A stretch of 64,000 nt of DNA from Phenylobacterium glaciei (GCF_016772415.1 NZ_JAGSGD010000001.1:2443501-2507500), one strand, 5' to 3'; positions 54,250-62,038 are shown, counted from the first letter of the stretch. The notes: generated by a model from the sequence alone, not told the origin. Translations and numbers: made by a program.

Positions 54250-54689
54250 CCCAGCGCCGCCACCCGCGCGGCCAGCGCCACGTTCACCGCCTCATAGGCC
54301 GGGACGAAATCCCGGGCGATCTGAACCTTGGTGAAGGTCAGCGGGACCAGCCCCGCCAGGTCCTCGCCGTGCAGCAGCCGCGTCCCGCCGGGCACGGCGT
54401 CGAGGGTGAAGTGATGCCGCCCCCGGAACAGCAGCGGCACAGACCCCGCCCAGGCCAGCGCCCGGCCCGGTTCACACGCCACCAGGGTCACGGTCTGCGA
54501 AATCGTCGCCCCGGGCTTGGCCGAGGCCAGGTTGCGGAACACCATGGGGATCTTGGCCCCCAGCACGGCGTCACCGTGGGCCTCCAGGTTCAGCGGGTTC
54601 CACTGCCGATACCGCGCGAAGTCGGCCAGCACCGCCCACACCGCCTCCGGCGAGGCCGCGATCACCGCCTGGGTCCTGATCCGATGCAT
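54246..54689 (-). CDS. SRPBCC-fold protein
   Basis: A 147-residue START/Bet v 1-like (polyketide_cyc2) protein: IAASPEAVWAVLADFARYRQ and WNPLNLEAHGDAVLG at the start, ALAWAGSVPLLFRGRHHFTL in the middle, and the long C-terminal helix DFVPAYEAVNVALAARV. The fold binds hydrophobic ligands; the ligand is unknown. Co-directional and touching both neighbours. Confidence 0.83.
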   Translation of the reverse strand: MHRIRTQAVIAASPEAVWAVLADFARYRQWNPLNLEAHGDAVLGAKIPMVFRNLASAKPGATISQTVTLVACEPGRALAWAGSVPLLFRGRHHFTLDAVPGGTRLLHGEDLAGLVPLTFTKVQIARDFVPAYEAVNVALAARVAALG

Positions 54690-55172
54690 CTAAGCCCTCC
54701 CCAGCCCGTGCGCCTCGCGGCCCCAGCCATTACAGGCCTCCAGGAACCGCGTCACCGCCTGCGCGCCGCCGATCGCAGCCTTAGGAACCACCACCGGCGC
54801 GCCACGGTCGAGGATCAGCACCACCTGGCCTGGCGCCTCACGGATCATCGCCACCCGGGTCCAACTCAGCAAATCGTCGTCGCCCAGCCGCAAGCCCAGC
54901 GGCCCCACCTCCAGCGTCACCTCGCGCCCCGCCGGACCGGGCCGCCCCAGCCACCAGGCCTGGACCGCCAGACAGGCCAGCCAGAACGCCGTCCCGCCCG
55001 CGACCGCGCCCGCGATCCCCAGCGCCGGTCCCGGCCCGATCATCCCGAGTCCGGCGACCCCGATCACCGCCGCGCTCGTCAGCCCGGGCCAGAACCACAG
55101 CCGCCGAGACGGATCGCGCGCCGCCATCTTCCGCCCCACCGCCAGGTCCTGTGGCGTCAACAGGTAGCGCAC
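54690..55172 (-). CDS. Hypothetical membrane protein, YcxB-like C-terminal domain suspected
   Basis: A 160-residue protein. Residues about 28-70 form two transmembrane helices (GLTSAAVIGVAGLGMIGPGP, AFWLACLAVQAWWLG); the rest is a small beta domain (VTLEVGPLGLRLGDDDLLSW, QVVLILDRGAPVVVPKAAIG) like the YcxB-type domain. Function not known. The stop is 1 nt before the next start. Confidence 0.65.
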   Translation of the reverse strand: MRYLLTPQDLAVGRKMAARDPSRRLWFWPGLTSAAVIGVAGLGMIGPGPALGIAGAVAGGTAFWLACLAVQAWWLGRPGPAGREVTLEVGPLGLRLGDDDLLSWTRVAMIREAPGQVVLILDRGAPVVVPKAAIGGAQAVTRFLEACNGWGREAHGLGRA

Positions 55173-55176
55173 GGGC

Positions 55177-55359
55177 TCAGCGCTTCTTGCCCAGCTCGAG
55201 GGCGATATCCTTCACCATCATGCCCACCTTGCGATAGGCGCTGATGATCTGGTCATGGGTCACGCCCCACCGCTTGGCCCAGTATTCCACCTGGTGCCGC
55301 TCCTTGGGATCGAGCCTGGGCGAATCCCGGAAATCGCGCTTGCCCTTGGGTTCGGCCAT
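55177..55359 (-). CDS. DUF3606 domain protein
   Basis: A 60-residue protein matching the DUF3606 pattern: EVE-type strand RHQVEYWAKRWGVTHDQIIS, followed by AYRKVGMMVKDIALELGKKR. These small proteins are frequent in proteobacteria and have no assigned function. MAEPKGKRDFR at 55359 is preferred to an upstream ATG at 55416. Confidence 0.75.
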   Translation of the reverse strand: MAEPKGKRDFRDSPRLDPKERHQVEYWAKRWGVTHDQIISAYRKVGMMVKDIALELGKKR

Positions 55360-55432
55360 GTCGGGGCTCCTTGTCCTGTTGAACTCTGAAGTGTCACCGA
55401 GTCCCAGATTGGGCAAGGGATCTCCGAGTCAC

Positions 55433-55550
55433 CTCCTCTCCCCTTTAAAGGGGAGAGGGTAGGGTGAGGGGACCGACCCGATACTCACCACCCGGCCGAA
55501 CCGCCCCCCTCACCCTACCCTCTCCCCCCGAAAAGACGTGGGGAGAGGAG
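55433..55550. repeat. Intergenic palindrome (GAGAGGGTAGGGTGAGGGG family)
   Basis: A 118-bp element. GAGAGGGTAGGGTGAGGGG at 55453-55471 has a perfect 19-bp inverted copy at 55506-55524; outer CTCCTCTCCCC and GGGGAGAGGAG close it, and CTCCCCTTTAAAGGGGAG forms a local hairpin. It occupies the divergent gap before the EamA gene, so promoters there must overlap it or lie within it. Confidence 0.85.
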
Positions 55551-55589
55551 TTTCTCGCCAACACCCTGCCCCGCCCCTATCCTCCCCCC

Positions 55590-56654
55590 ATGACCTCCCC
55601 CCGTCCCGGCGTCCTGCTCGCCATCGCCTCGGCCGCCCTGTTCGGCGCCAGCACCCCCTTCGCCAAGCTGCTGCTGGGGGGCGGGGTCAGCCCCTGGCTG
55701 CTGGCCGGCCTGCTCTATCTGGGCTCGGGCCTGGGCCTGACCCTGGTCCACCTGGCCCGAGGCGCGCTGGCCGTCCCCGCCGCCGAGGCGCCCCTGCGCC
55801 GGGCCGACCTGCCGTGGCTGGCCCTTGTCGTCCTGAGCGGCGGCGTCATCGGCCCGCTGCTGCTGATGGTCGGCCTGACCACCACGGCGGCGTCGACCTC
55901 CGCCCTGCTGCTGAACCTGGAGGGCCTGGCCACCATGGCCATCGCCTGGATGGTGTTCCGCGAGAACGTCGACCGCCGCCTGCTGCTGGGCGCCGCCGCC
56001 ATCCTGGCCGGCGCCGTCATCCTCTCCTGGCAGGGCGGCCCCACCGGCCTTGGCCTGGGGGCGCTGGCCATCGCCGGCGCCTGCCTGGCCTGGGGGATCG
56101 ACAACAACCTGACCCGCAAGCTCAGCGCCGCCGACCCTGTCCAGATCGCCCTGATCAAGGGCCTGGCCGCCGGCGCCGTGAACCTTGGCCTGGCCCTGGC
56201 GCTCGGCGCCCATATGCCGCCCCTGACCACCACCCTGGCCGCCGGCCTGATCGGCCTGCTGGGCTATGGCGTCAGCCTGGTCATGTTCGTGCTCGCCCTG
56301 CGTCACCTCGGCGCGGCCCGCACCGGCGCCTATTTCTCCACCGCCCCCTTCATCGGGGCGGGCCTGGCCATCGCCATGTTCGGCGAGCCGGTCACCATGC
56401 AGCTCGTCGCCGCCTGCGCCCTGATGATCGTCGGCGTCGCCCTGCACCTGATGGAGGCCCACGAGCACCCCCACAGCCACGAGGCGCTGGCCCACGAACA
56501 CCGCCACGTCCACGACGCCCACCATCAGCACGAACACGCCGCGGGCGACCCGCCCGGCGAGCCCCACAGCCACCCGCACCGCCACACACCCCTGACCCAC
56601 ACCCACGCCCACTACCCCGACCTGCACCACCGGCACGGGCATGGGACCGGGTGA
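55590..56654 (+). CDS. EamA/DMT-superfamily transporter with His-rich tail
   Basis: A 354-residue protein. About ten hydrophobic helices over residues 8-285 form two EamA repeats (AIASAALFGASTPFAKLLLG, LGALAIAGACLAWGIDNNLT). The last ~65 residues are a soluble tail with more than twenty His (HEHPHSHEALAHEHRHVHDA, then HAHYPDLHHRHGHG), likely to bind divalent metal. That tail suggests transport or sensing of a metal or metal-linked solute, but EamA proteins mostly export metabolites. ATG 55590 has no clear Shine-Dalgarno. Confidence 0.88.
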   Translation: MTSPRPGVLLAIASAALFGASTPFAKLLLGGGVSPWLLAGLLYLGSGLGLTLVHLARGALAVPAAEAPLRRADLPWLALVVLSGGVIGPLLLMVGLTTTAASTSALLLNLEGLATMAIAWMVFRENVDRRLLLGAAAILAGAVILSWQGGPTGLGLGALAIAGACLAWGIDNNLTRKLSAADPVQIALIKGLAAGAVNLGLALALGAHMPPLTTTLAAGLIGLLGYGVSLVMFVLALRHLGAARTGAYFSTAPFIGAGLAIAMFGEPVTMQLVAACALMIVGVALHLMEAHEHPHSHEALAHEHRHVHDAHHQHEHAAGDPPGEPHSHPHRHTPLTHTHAHYPDLHHRHGHGTG

Positions 56655-56676
56655 GGGGCGGTCGGCAGCCCCACCC

Positions 56677-56766
56677 CGTCATCCCGGCCGTAGCACAGCG
56701 GAGAGCCGGGACCCAGGGGCCGCACCCCCTGGGTCCCGGGGCTCCCTACGGTCGCCCGGGATGACG
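56677..56766. repeat. Palindromic intergenic repeat, family R2 (copy b)
   Basis: A 90-bp element with CGTCATCCCGG and CCGGGATGACG ends and the inner GAGAGCCGGGACCCAGGGGC hairpin shared with copies at 30257 and 60737. It lies between the convergent ends of the EamA and terminase-like genes, where a terminator function is plausible. Confidence 0.87.
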
Positions 56767-56810
56767 GGAGTTGTGTTCTGAGAGCGGAGCGCGCGCTGTC
56801 CCGCCCCCCC

Positions 56811-57548
56811 CTACCCCCGCCCCGCCTTCGCCGCCTCGTGCCGGTCCATCCCCGGCCGCCGCGCGGGGATCGGGTTCAGGGCCGAGACCTCCGGCAGACA
56901 CATCCCCGCCCCCGTCACCATTGCCCGCAGCTTCTCCACCTCGTCCTCCAGGCTGAAGTCGCGGATCTGCACATTGATCACCGGCGCCTCCGGTTCCCGC
57001 TCGACCCGCACGCCATAGACCCGAGGCGCCAGCTTGGCCGCCTGCCATTTCAGGGTGTCGATCCGCAGCTTCGCCACCGCCACCGACTTGGTCGTGGCCG
57101 CCCTGGCGATGGCGCGGGCCTCGTCGAACATCCGGTGCGCCTGGATGCGCCGCGCCTCCCCATACTGCGCCGCGAAGTCCGGATAGTCGGCAAGCCACCG
57201 ATAGACCGTGGCCGACGACGGCAGGTCGCTCGCCGCACACACCGCCTCCAGCCCCTGCGACCCCGCCGCCAGCCGCGCGCACACCGCCTCGGCCAGCGCC
57301 TCGTCGAACACGACGGGCCGCACCCGGATCACCAAGGGCCGCGCCGCCTGCACCGCCAGCCCCGCGGCGCGGGCCGCGTCGACTCGCACCTTCAGATCCG
57401 GAAACCGCTTCAGCCACGCCCGCAGCGTGCTCTCATGCGGCATCTCCGCCTCCCGGCACACCACCGCTAGCGGCTCTCCGGCCTCCAGCCGCAGACACAC
57501 CTCTTCCACCACCAGGGCGACCTCGCCCCAGACACGCTTCCGGCTCAT
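56811..57548 (-). CDS. Orphan phage terminase small-subunit-like DNA-binding protein
   Basis: A 245-residue protein. Residues about 10-60 (LVVEEVCLRLEAGEPLAVVC, STLRAWLKRFP) and 85-140 (LAEAVCARLAAGSQGLEAVC, ATVYRWLADYPDF) are two copies of the HTH unit of Sf6-type terminase small subunits; then EARAIARAATTKSVAVAKLR and WQAAKLAPRVYG match the family's central oligomerisation region. The usual single-HTH form is thus doubled. No large subunit or capsid gene is near, so it is a phage remnant or a domesticated regulator. Confidence 0.75.
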   Translation of the reverse strand: MSRKRVWGEVALVVEEVCLRLEAGEPLAVVCREAEMPHESTLRAWLKRFPDLKVRVDAARAAGLAVQAARPLVIRVRPVVFDEALAEAVCARLAAGSQGLEAVCAASDLPSSATVYRWLADYPDFAAQYGEARRIQAHRMFDEARAIARAATTKSVAVAKLRIDTLKWQAAKLAPRVYGVRVEREPEAPVINVQIRDFSLEDEVEKLRAMVTGAGMCLPEVSALNPIPARRPGMDRHEAAKAGRG

Positions 57549-57668
57549 GGGAATGTCCTGAAATTTTAGGGATCACCGGCCCAGGGACGCGCCGCGCGCG
57601 GTCCTGACCAATGGCCACATCTTGCCAGAAATGCGCGAAAATGCAAGAACATTTGCAGAACAAAATCC

Positions 57669-57794
57669 GCTCATCCCGGCGAAGGCCGGGACCCAGATTC
57701 ACCCCCGGCGCTAGGGACTGATTCCCAAAACACCCTGGGCAGGCGCGCAGGCGGAGTGGGTTTCACCTGGGTCCCGGCCTTCGCCGGGATGAGC
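57669..57794. repeat. Palindromic intergenic repeat, family R1 (copy b)
   Basis: A 126-bp unit with GCTCATCCCGGCGAAGGCC and GGCCTTCGCCGGGATGAGC ends and an interior sharing ACCCAGATTCA, CCCCGGCGC and GGAGTGGGTTTCACCTGGG with copy c. It ends 12 bp before the GIY-YIG start codon; the sequence just past its end provides that gene's GGAGGGAGAGG ribosome binding site. Confidence 0.9.
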
Positions 57795-57806
57795 GGAGGG
57801 AGAGGC

Positions 57807-58103
57807 ATGTTCTATACCTACATCCTCGCCAGCCAGCGGAACGGCACGCTCTACACCGGCTCCACAGACAACCTCGCCAAACGCCTTTTCGAGCATCGCG
57901 AGAAAATCCGCCGTGGCTTCACCGCCAAGTACGGCGTCGACAAACTCGTCTGGTTCGAAGCCTTCGAACTCCGCGAAAACGCCTTCCGCCGAGAGCGCCG
58001 GATCAAGGAATGGCGAAGGGCCTGGAAGCTAAGGCTGATCGAGGAAATGAACCCCGATTGGCGAGACCTGGGCGACGACCTCAACAATCTGCTGGGCATC
58101 TAA
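57807..58103 (+). CDS. GIY-YIG family endonuclease-like protein
   Basis: A 98-residue single-domain GIY-YIG protein (UPF0213/YhbQ-like). The motif halves are FYTYILAS and LYTGSTDNLAKRLFEHR with the catalytic Arg; a Glu lies in the ELRENAFRRERRIKEWRR helix. Start ATG 57807 has GGAGGGAGAGG in front; an upstream ATG in the same frame lies inside the repeat. The gene is bracketed by two R1 repeats, 12 bp and 5 bp away. Biological role of this family is unsettled; association with repeat mobility is an inference. Confidence 0.88.
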   Translation: MFYTYILASQRNGTLYTGSTDNLAKRLFEHREKIRRGFTAKYGVDKLVWFEAFELRENAFRRERRIKEWRRAWKLRLIEEMNPDWRDLGDDLNNLLGI

Positions 58104-58108
58104 ACCCC

Positions 58109-58234
58109 GCTCATCCCGGCGAAGGCCGGGACCCAGATTCATCCCCGGCGCCATGGTCTAGTCCCAGACACCATAGGGGCAGCCCTGACATCGGAGTGGG
58201 TTTCACCTGGGTCCCGGCCTTCGCCGGGATGAGC
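58109..58234. repeat. Palindromic intergenic repeat, family R1 (copy c)
   Basis: A 126-bp unit of the same length and nearly the same sequence as copy b at its ends and parts of its interior, in the same orientation, starting 5 bp after the GIY-YIG stop codon. The middle 40 bp differ from copy b. Confidence 0.9.
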
Positions 58235-58390
58235 GGGGATGGTCAAAAGCGTTCGCCCAATTGCGATTCGCCGTGGTCCGGGGGACGCCGGGCCAGACTT
58301 GCGATGTCCGCTTTGAGGAGCGAAGGCGATGACGGCTTACGACCCGTTGCGGAAGTTGCCGCAGTTGCCCCTGTCCGGCATCCTCTGTGG

Positions 58391-58630
58391 ATGAGCCAAC
58401 TTTCGCCCGCGTTCACTTGGAACGACATCGTTGAAGCCGTGGAAGATGCCCCTTCGCATCTCCGACCGGGCAGTCGGGCTTGGATCGTTGGAATCTCCTC
58501 CCCGAGCGAGCGATCCGGGTCTTACTTGGCAGAGCATCCGGCAGGGTATGTTTACACTATCGAGTTTGAGGATGGTTCGTCCGTCGACGCGCCGGAGGCC
58601 GGATTGAAGCTGCGCGACAAGGGCAGCTAA
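58391..58630 (+). CDS. Small hypothetical protein (79 aa)
   Basis: A soluble acidic protein: FTWNDIVEAVEDAPSHLRPG, WIVGISSPSERSG and YVYTIEFEDGSSVDAPEAGL. The pattern recalls small immunity-like or SUKH-unrelated domains of unknown function, and I assign no role. The frame is open upstream across the R1 repeat, but that part is repeat-derived; ATG 58391 starts the natural-looking sequence. Base composition is lower in GC than the flanks. Confidence 0.6.
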   Translation: MSQLSPAFTWNDIVEAVEDAPSHLRPGSRAWIVGISSPSERSGSYLAEHPAGYVYTIEFEDGSSVDAPEAGLKLRDKGS

Positions 58631-58710
58631 CCACCCATCTATGAGGTCGGCGGGGTCCGCTTCCGGGCGCGGGGAAGTGGCGGCGAATGTTCCCAGTGCA
58701 GGTTGGCAAG

Positions 58711-58938
58711 ATGGACAGACGGTTGCTGCACAGACTGCTCTTCGAGATCATCCGGTGCTACCTCGCCGCAGCTGCCATAATCCTGCTTGGGGACGGCGCT
58801 GGGACTCTTGGCACATCCGTTCCACTGGGCCACCTGGCTCATGCTCGGATTAGCCGTGACTTGCTGATCGCGATCCCTCTGGCCTTGCTGCTGGTGGTTC
58901 TCCAGTTCGTTGGCGGGCGGCGGTCAGACGACATGTAG
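58711..58938 (+). CDS. Small hypothetical membrane protein (75 aa)
   Basis: Starts MDRRLLHRLLFEIIRCYLAA and has two hydrophobic stretches (CYLAAAAIILLGDG, LLIAIPLALLLVVLQFVGG) with a polar loop and a basic, acidic tail. No family recognised. ATG 58687 is an alternative start. The gene call rests on hydrophobic pattern and frame only. Confidence 0.45.
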   Translation: MDRRLLHRLLFEIIRCYLAAAAIILLGDGAGTLGTSVPLGHLAHARISRDLLIAIPLALLLVVLQFVGGRRSDDM

Positions 58939-59019
58939 TTCGCGACCCACGAGGTGGCTGCTCACCACCCTCAGCAGACGTCCAACGGGTCCGTTCCCAG
59001 TCCCCAACGCACCTCGCCC

Positions 59020-59673
59020 CTACCCCTCGCTCAACAACCCCTCCACAAACCCCGGCAGCCAGATATTCCGCCCCGGCTTCAGCCGCTCCGCCCTGTAGAT
59101 GTGGATCAGGTCGGCATAGGCCCGGTCGAAGTTCTTGTTCACGATGACGTAGTCGTAGGCGCCCCAGTGGGCGATCTCGTCGCGGCCCAGGTCCAGGCGC
59201 TGGTGGATCACCGCCTCGGAGTCCTGGGCGCGTGCGTGCAGGCGGCGCGACAGGTCCTCCCAGGACGGCGGCAGGATGAACACCCGCACACTGTCGTCGG
59301 GGGCGGCCTCGGCGATCTGTTTGGCGCCCTGCCAGTCGATGTCGAACAGCACGTCCTGGCCCTTTTCCAGGGCGGCCATCACCGGCGCCTTGGGGGTGCC
59401 GTAGAGGTTGCCGTTCACCTCGGCCCATTCCAGGAAGTGGCCCTCGGCGATCATCGCCTCGAACCGCGAGCGGTTGACGAAGAAGTACTCCCGCGCCTCC
59501 TCCTCGCCCGGCCGCGGATCGCGGGTGGTCGCCGAGATCGACAGCGTCATGTCGCCATGGTCGGCCACCAGCCGGCGCGACAGCGAGGTCTTGCCCGCCC
59601 CGGCCGGGCTCGACACCAGCAGCAGCAGGCCGCGGCGGGTGGTTTCCCAGGGTTTGGCGTGGTCGTCGGTCAT
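59020..59673 (-). CDS. gmk: Guanylate kinase
   Basis: A 217-residue enzyme phosphorylating GMP to GDP. LLLVSSPAGAGKTSLSRRLV is the P loop, SISATTRDPRPGEEEAREYF and EWAEVNGNLYGTP bind GMP, and DVLFDIDWQGAKQI is also conserved. It begins 6 bp after yicC. Normal length. Confidence 0.96.
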   Translation of the reverse strand: MTDDHAKPWETTRRGLLLLVSSPAGAGKTSLSRRLVADHGDMTLSISATTRDPRPGEEEAREYFFVNRSRFEAMIAEGHFLEWAEVNGNLYGTPKAPVMAALEKGQDVLFDIDWQGAKQIAEAAPDDSVRVFILPPSWEDLSRRLHARAQDSEAVIHQRLDLGRDEIAHWGAYDYVIVNKNFDRAYADLIHIYRAERLKPGRNIWLPGFVEGLLSEG

Positions 59674-59679
59674 CGCGGG

Positions 59680-60564
59680 CTATTCCACATTCTGCACCTG
59701 CTCGCGGAACTGCTCGATGGTGGCTTTCAGGTCCAGGCCCACGGTCGTCAAGCCCGGCAGGGCCGACTTGGAGCACAGGGTGTTGGCCTCGCGCATGAAT
59801 TCCTGGGTCAGGAAGTCCAGGCGGCGCCCCGCCGGGCCCTCGCCGGCCATCAGCGCGCGGGCCGCATCCACATGGCCGGCCAGCCGGTCCAGTTCCTCGC
59901 GGACGTCGGCCTTAACGGCGAGCGCCGCGGCCTCCACCACGATGCGCTCAGCGAGGCCCGGGGTGTCGGGCGCCAGCTCGTTCATCCGGCGCTCGAAGCG
60001 CTCCTTGATGGCGGGCGCCTGTCCGGCCGCCTCGGTCTCGGCCTGGACCACCAGGGCCGCGACCTTGTCGATCTGGCCGGCCAGGACGACGGCGAGGGCC
60101 GCGCCCTCCTCCCGCCGGTTGGCCAGCAGGGCGTCCAGGGCGGCATTCAGGCTCGCCGCCATGGCGGCTTCCACCGCCGCGAGCGTCTCGGGCTCATCGG
60201 TGGCCTCGCCGGCCTCGATCACGCCGCGCAAACCCAGCAGCCCGTCCAGGCTCGGCGTCGTCACCCGCCCGTCCGCCACCAGCGGCGCGCCCGCCGCCAG
60301 GTAGCGTTCGATCTGCTCAAGATTGATGGTGACCTTGCCGCCGCTATCGCTGCGCTTACCGGTCACCCCGAGGGTCACATTGCCCCGCTGGAACCGCGCC
60401 TGGGCGGCGTCCCGCGCCACCCGGTCCAGGGCGTCGAACCCGGGAACCCCGCGATAGCGGATCTCCAGATTGCGCCCGTTCACCGAGCGCGCCTCCACCG
60501 ACCAGCTCCAGTCGCCGTACGCGCCCTCGGCGCGGCCGAACCCCGTCATGCCGGAGAGGGGCAT
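59680..60564 (-). CDS. yicC: YicC/YloC family endoribonuclease
   Basis: A 294-residue YicC protein, an RNase family linked to stress and sRNA turnover. MTGFGRAEG with SVEARSVNGRNLEIRYR at the start and RRLDFLTQEFMREANTLCSK near the end, then TTVGLDLKATIEQFREQVQN, are diagnostic. The frame extends to 60642 but ATG 60564 matches the family start. The 370-bp gap to mltG upstream is filled with repeats. Classical neighbour of gmk. Confidence 0.93.
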   Translation of the reverse strand: MPLSGMTGFGRAEGAYGDWSWSVEARSVNGRNLEIRYRGVPGFDALDRVARDAAQARFQRGNVTLGVTGKRSDSGGKVTINLEQIERYLAAGAPLVADGRVTTPSLDGLLGLRGVIEAGEATDEPETLAAVEAAMAASLNAALDALLANRREEGAALAVVLAGQIDKVAALVVQAETEAAGQAPAIKERFERRMNELAPDTPGLAERIVVEAAALAVKADVREELDRLAGHVDAARALMAGEGPAGRRLDFLTQEFMREANTLCSKSALPGLTTVGLDLKATIEQFREQVQNVE

Positions 60565-60601
60565 CAAGAAATTCCCAACGCGGGTTCTTCTCCCCTTGCG
60601 G

Positions 60602-60713
60602 GGTCGAGAGCGGCGTTTCGCCAAATCGTTGGCGAAACGCATAGCCGGGCTTGAGTAGCCCGGCTCGCTCTCGACGGTGGCCGGTCGACGACCGGCCGGA
60701 TGAGGGGTCGCGC
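60602..60713. repeat. Branched palindromic element upstream of yicC
   Basis: A closing stem TCGAGAGCG (60604-60612) with CGCTCTCGA (60666-60674) contains two perfect hairpins: GCGTTTCGCCAA/TTGGCGAAACGC (60613-60640) and GCCGGGC/GCCCGGC (60644-60664). Next comes GGCCGGTCG-a-CGACCGGCC (60679-60697) and CGGATGAGGGGTCGCGC (60697-60713), which pairs with 60868-60884. It would lie in the 5' leader of yicC-gmk. Confidence 0.82.
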
Positions 60714-60736
60714 CGCCCTCTCAAACAAGACAATCA

Positions 60737-60845
60737 CGTCATCCCGGCCAAGGCCCGCCAGGGCCGCAGAGCCGGGACCCAGGGGCCACTGCAGTGCGCT
60801 GGCCCCTGGGTCCCGGCTCTCCGCTTCGCTGCGGCCGGGATGACG
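60737..60845. repeat. Palindromic intergenic repeat, family R2 (copy c)
   Basis: A 109-bp R2 unit (CGTCATCCCGG and CCGGGATGACG ends; inner AGAGCCGGGACCCAGGGGCC stem and its complement) lying between the two arms of a different inverted repeat. Confidence 0.88.
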
Positions 60846-60867
60846 GTGTGGATTTTCCTGATAGGGA

Positions 60868-60928
60868 GCGCGACCCCTCATCCGACCCTGCTCCGCAGGG
60901 CCACCTTCTCCCGCAAGGGGAGAAGGAA
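60868..60928. repeat. Inverted repeat arm with CTTCTCCC/GGGAGAAG hairpin
   Basis: GCGCGACCCCTCATCCG (60868-60884) is the perfect complement of 60697-60713. It is followed by CCCTGCTCCGCAGGG, a short hairpin, and CCTTCTCCCGCAAGGGGAGA, another one, ending 7 bp before the mltG stop codon. Could terminate mltG transcription. Confidence 0.8.
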
Positions 60929-60934
60929 GCTGGC

Positions 60935-62038
60935 TCACTGCTCCACCGTCACGCCGGGCGCGTCCACGGGCGCTCCGGCCAGGTCGGAGGTCTCATTCGG
61001 TGTCGCCGCCCCCTTGGAGCGCTCGATGGCGCGCCACTTGGCGACGTTGGCGTTGTGCTCGGCCAGGGTCGAGGCAAAGACGTGTCCCCCCGTGCCGTCG
61101 GCCACGAAATAGAGCTCCGTCGTCTTGGGCGGATCCAGCACGGCGGCGATGGCCGCCCGGCCCGGATTGGCGATCGGCGTCGGCGGCAGGCCGTTGATGG
61201 CGTAGGTGTTGTAGGGCGTCTCCGCCGCCAACTCCGAGGCGCGGATGCCGCGCCCCAGCGGCCGGCCCTGGGTGATGCCGTAGATGATGGTGGGGTCGCT
61301 CTGCAGGCGGATGCCCTGGCGAAGGCGGTTGATGAACACCGCCGCCACGCGGGGACGCTCACTGGCTTTGCCGGTCTCCTTCTCCACGATGGAGGCCAGG
61401 GTCACGGCCTCATCCGGGGTCGAGAAGGGCAGGCCCGGCTGGCGCTTGGACCACAGGGTCGCCACCAGTTCGTCGCGGGCGTCCATCATCCGGCGCAGCA
61501 CCGCCGACCGGTCCTCGCCGCGCTCGTACTGATAGGTCTCGGGCAGGATCGAGCCCTCGGGCGGGGCGGCGGCCACCCCGGTCAGGTCGCTCTTGGCGGC
61601 CAGGGCCTCGACCACCATGTCGCTGGTCCGGCCCTCGGGAATGGTGATCTGGTGGCGCACGATCTTGCCGTCGCGCACATCGGCCAGGACGCTGGCCATC
61701 GAGGTGCGGCTGGCGAATTCGTACTCGCCGGCCTTCAGGCGGCGCGCCGCGCCGGTGACCTGGGCGGCGGCCACGAAGATCGGGGCCGAGCGGATCACGC
61801 CTTCATGCGACAGGGTCGCGGCGATCTCCGGCAGGCTGGAGCCGTGGCGCAGCATCACCGTGGTCATCTCGCCGCTCTTGGCGGCGGGACCGGGGCCCTG
61901 GAACGACCAGGCCACCCAGACGGCCACCAGCATGGCGGCGACCGCCAGGGTCGCCGCGGCGCTCAGCAGCATGATCATCAATCGGCGCATGGGGGACAGG
62001 CCGCCGGCCTTCTTTGACGCTCGTGGCCTCTTGCTCAC
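60935..62038 (-). CDS. mltG: Endolytic murein transglycosylase MltG
   Basis: A 367-residue inner-membrane YceG-like lytic transglycosylase that cuts nascent glycan strands. One N-terminal helix (MLLSAAATLAVAAMLVAVWV), a LysM-like region (LRHGSSLPEIAATLSHEGVI) and the catalytic domain with ASIVEKETGKASERP (catalytic Glu) and RLQSDPTIIYG. Start is GTG 62038, overlapping the fabF stop (GTGA). Confidence 0.95.
   Translation of the reverse strand: MSKRPRASKKAGGLSPMRRLMIMLLSAAATLAVAAMLVAVWVAWSFQGPGPAAKSGEMTTVMLRHGSSLPEIAATLSHEGVIRSAPIFVAAAQVTGAARRLKAGEYEFASRTSMASVLADVRDGKIVRHQITIPEGRTSDMVVEALAAKSDLTGVAAAPPEGSILPETYQYERGEDRSAVLRRMMDARDELVATLWSKRQPGLPFSTPDEAVTLASIVEKETGKASERPRVAAVFINRLRQGIRLQSDPTIIYGITQGRPLGRGIRASELAAETPYNTYAINGLPPTPIANPGRAAIAAVLDPPKTTELYFVADGTGGHVFASTLAEHNANVAKWRAIERSKGAATPNETSDLAGAPVDAPGVTVEQ

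Noticed and set aside
58010-58390. Long N-terminal extension of the small gene at 58391
   Set aside because: The extension translates R1 repeat sequence (WVPAFAGM-like peptide) and the antisense of nothing conserved; ATG 58391 begins the natural sequence.
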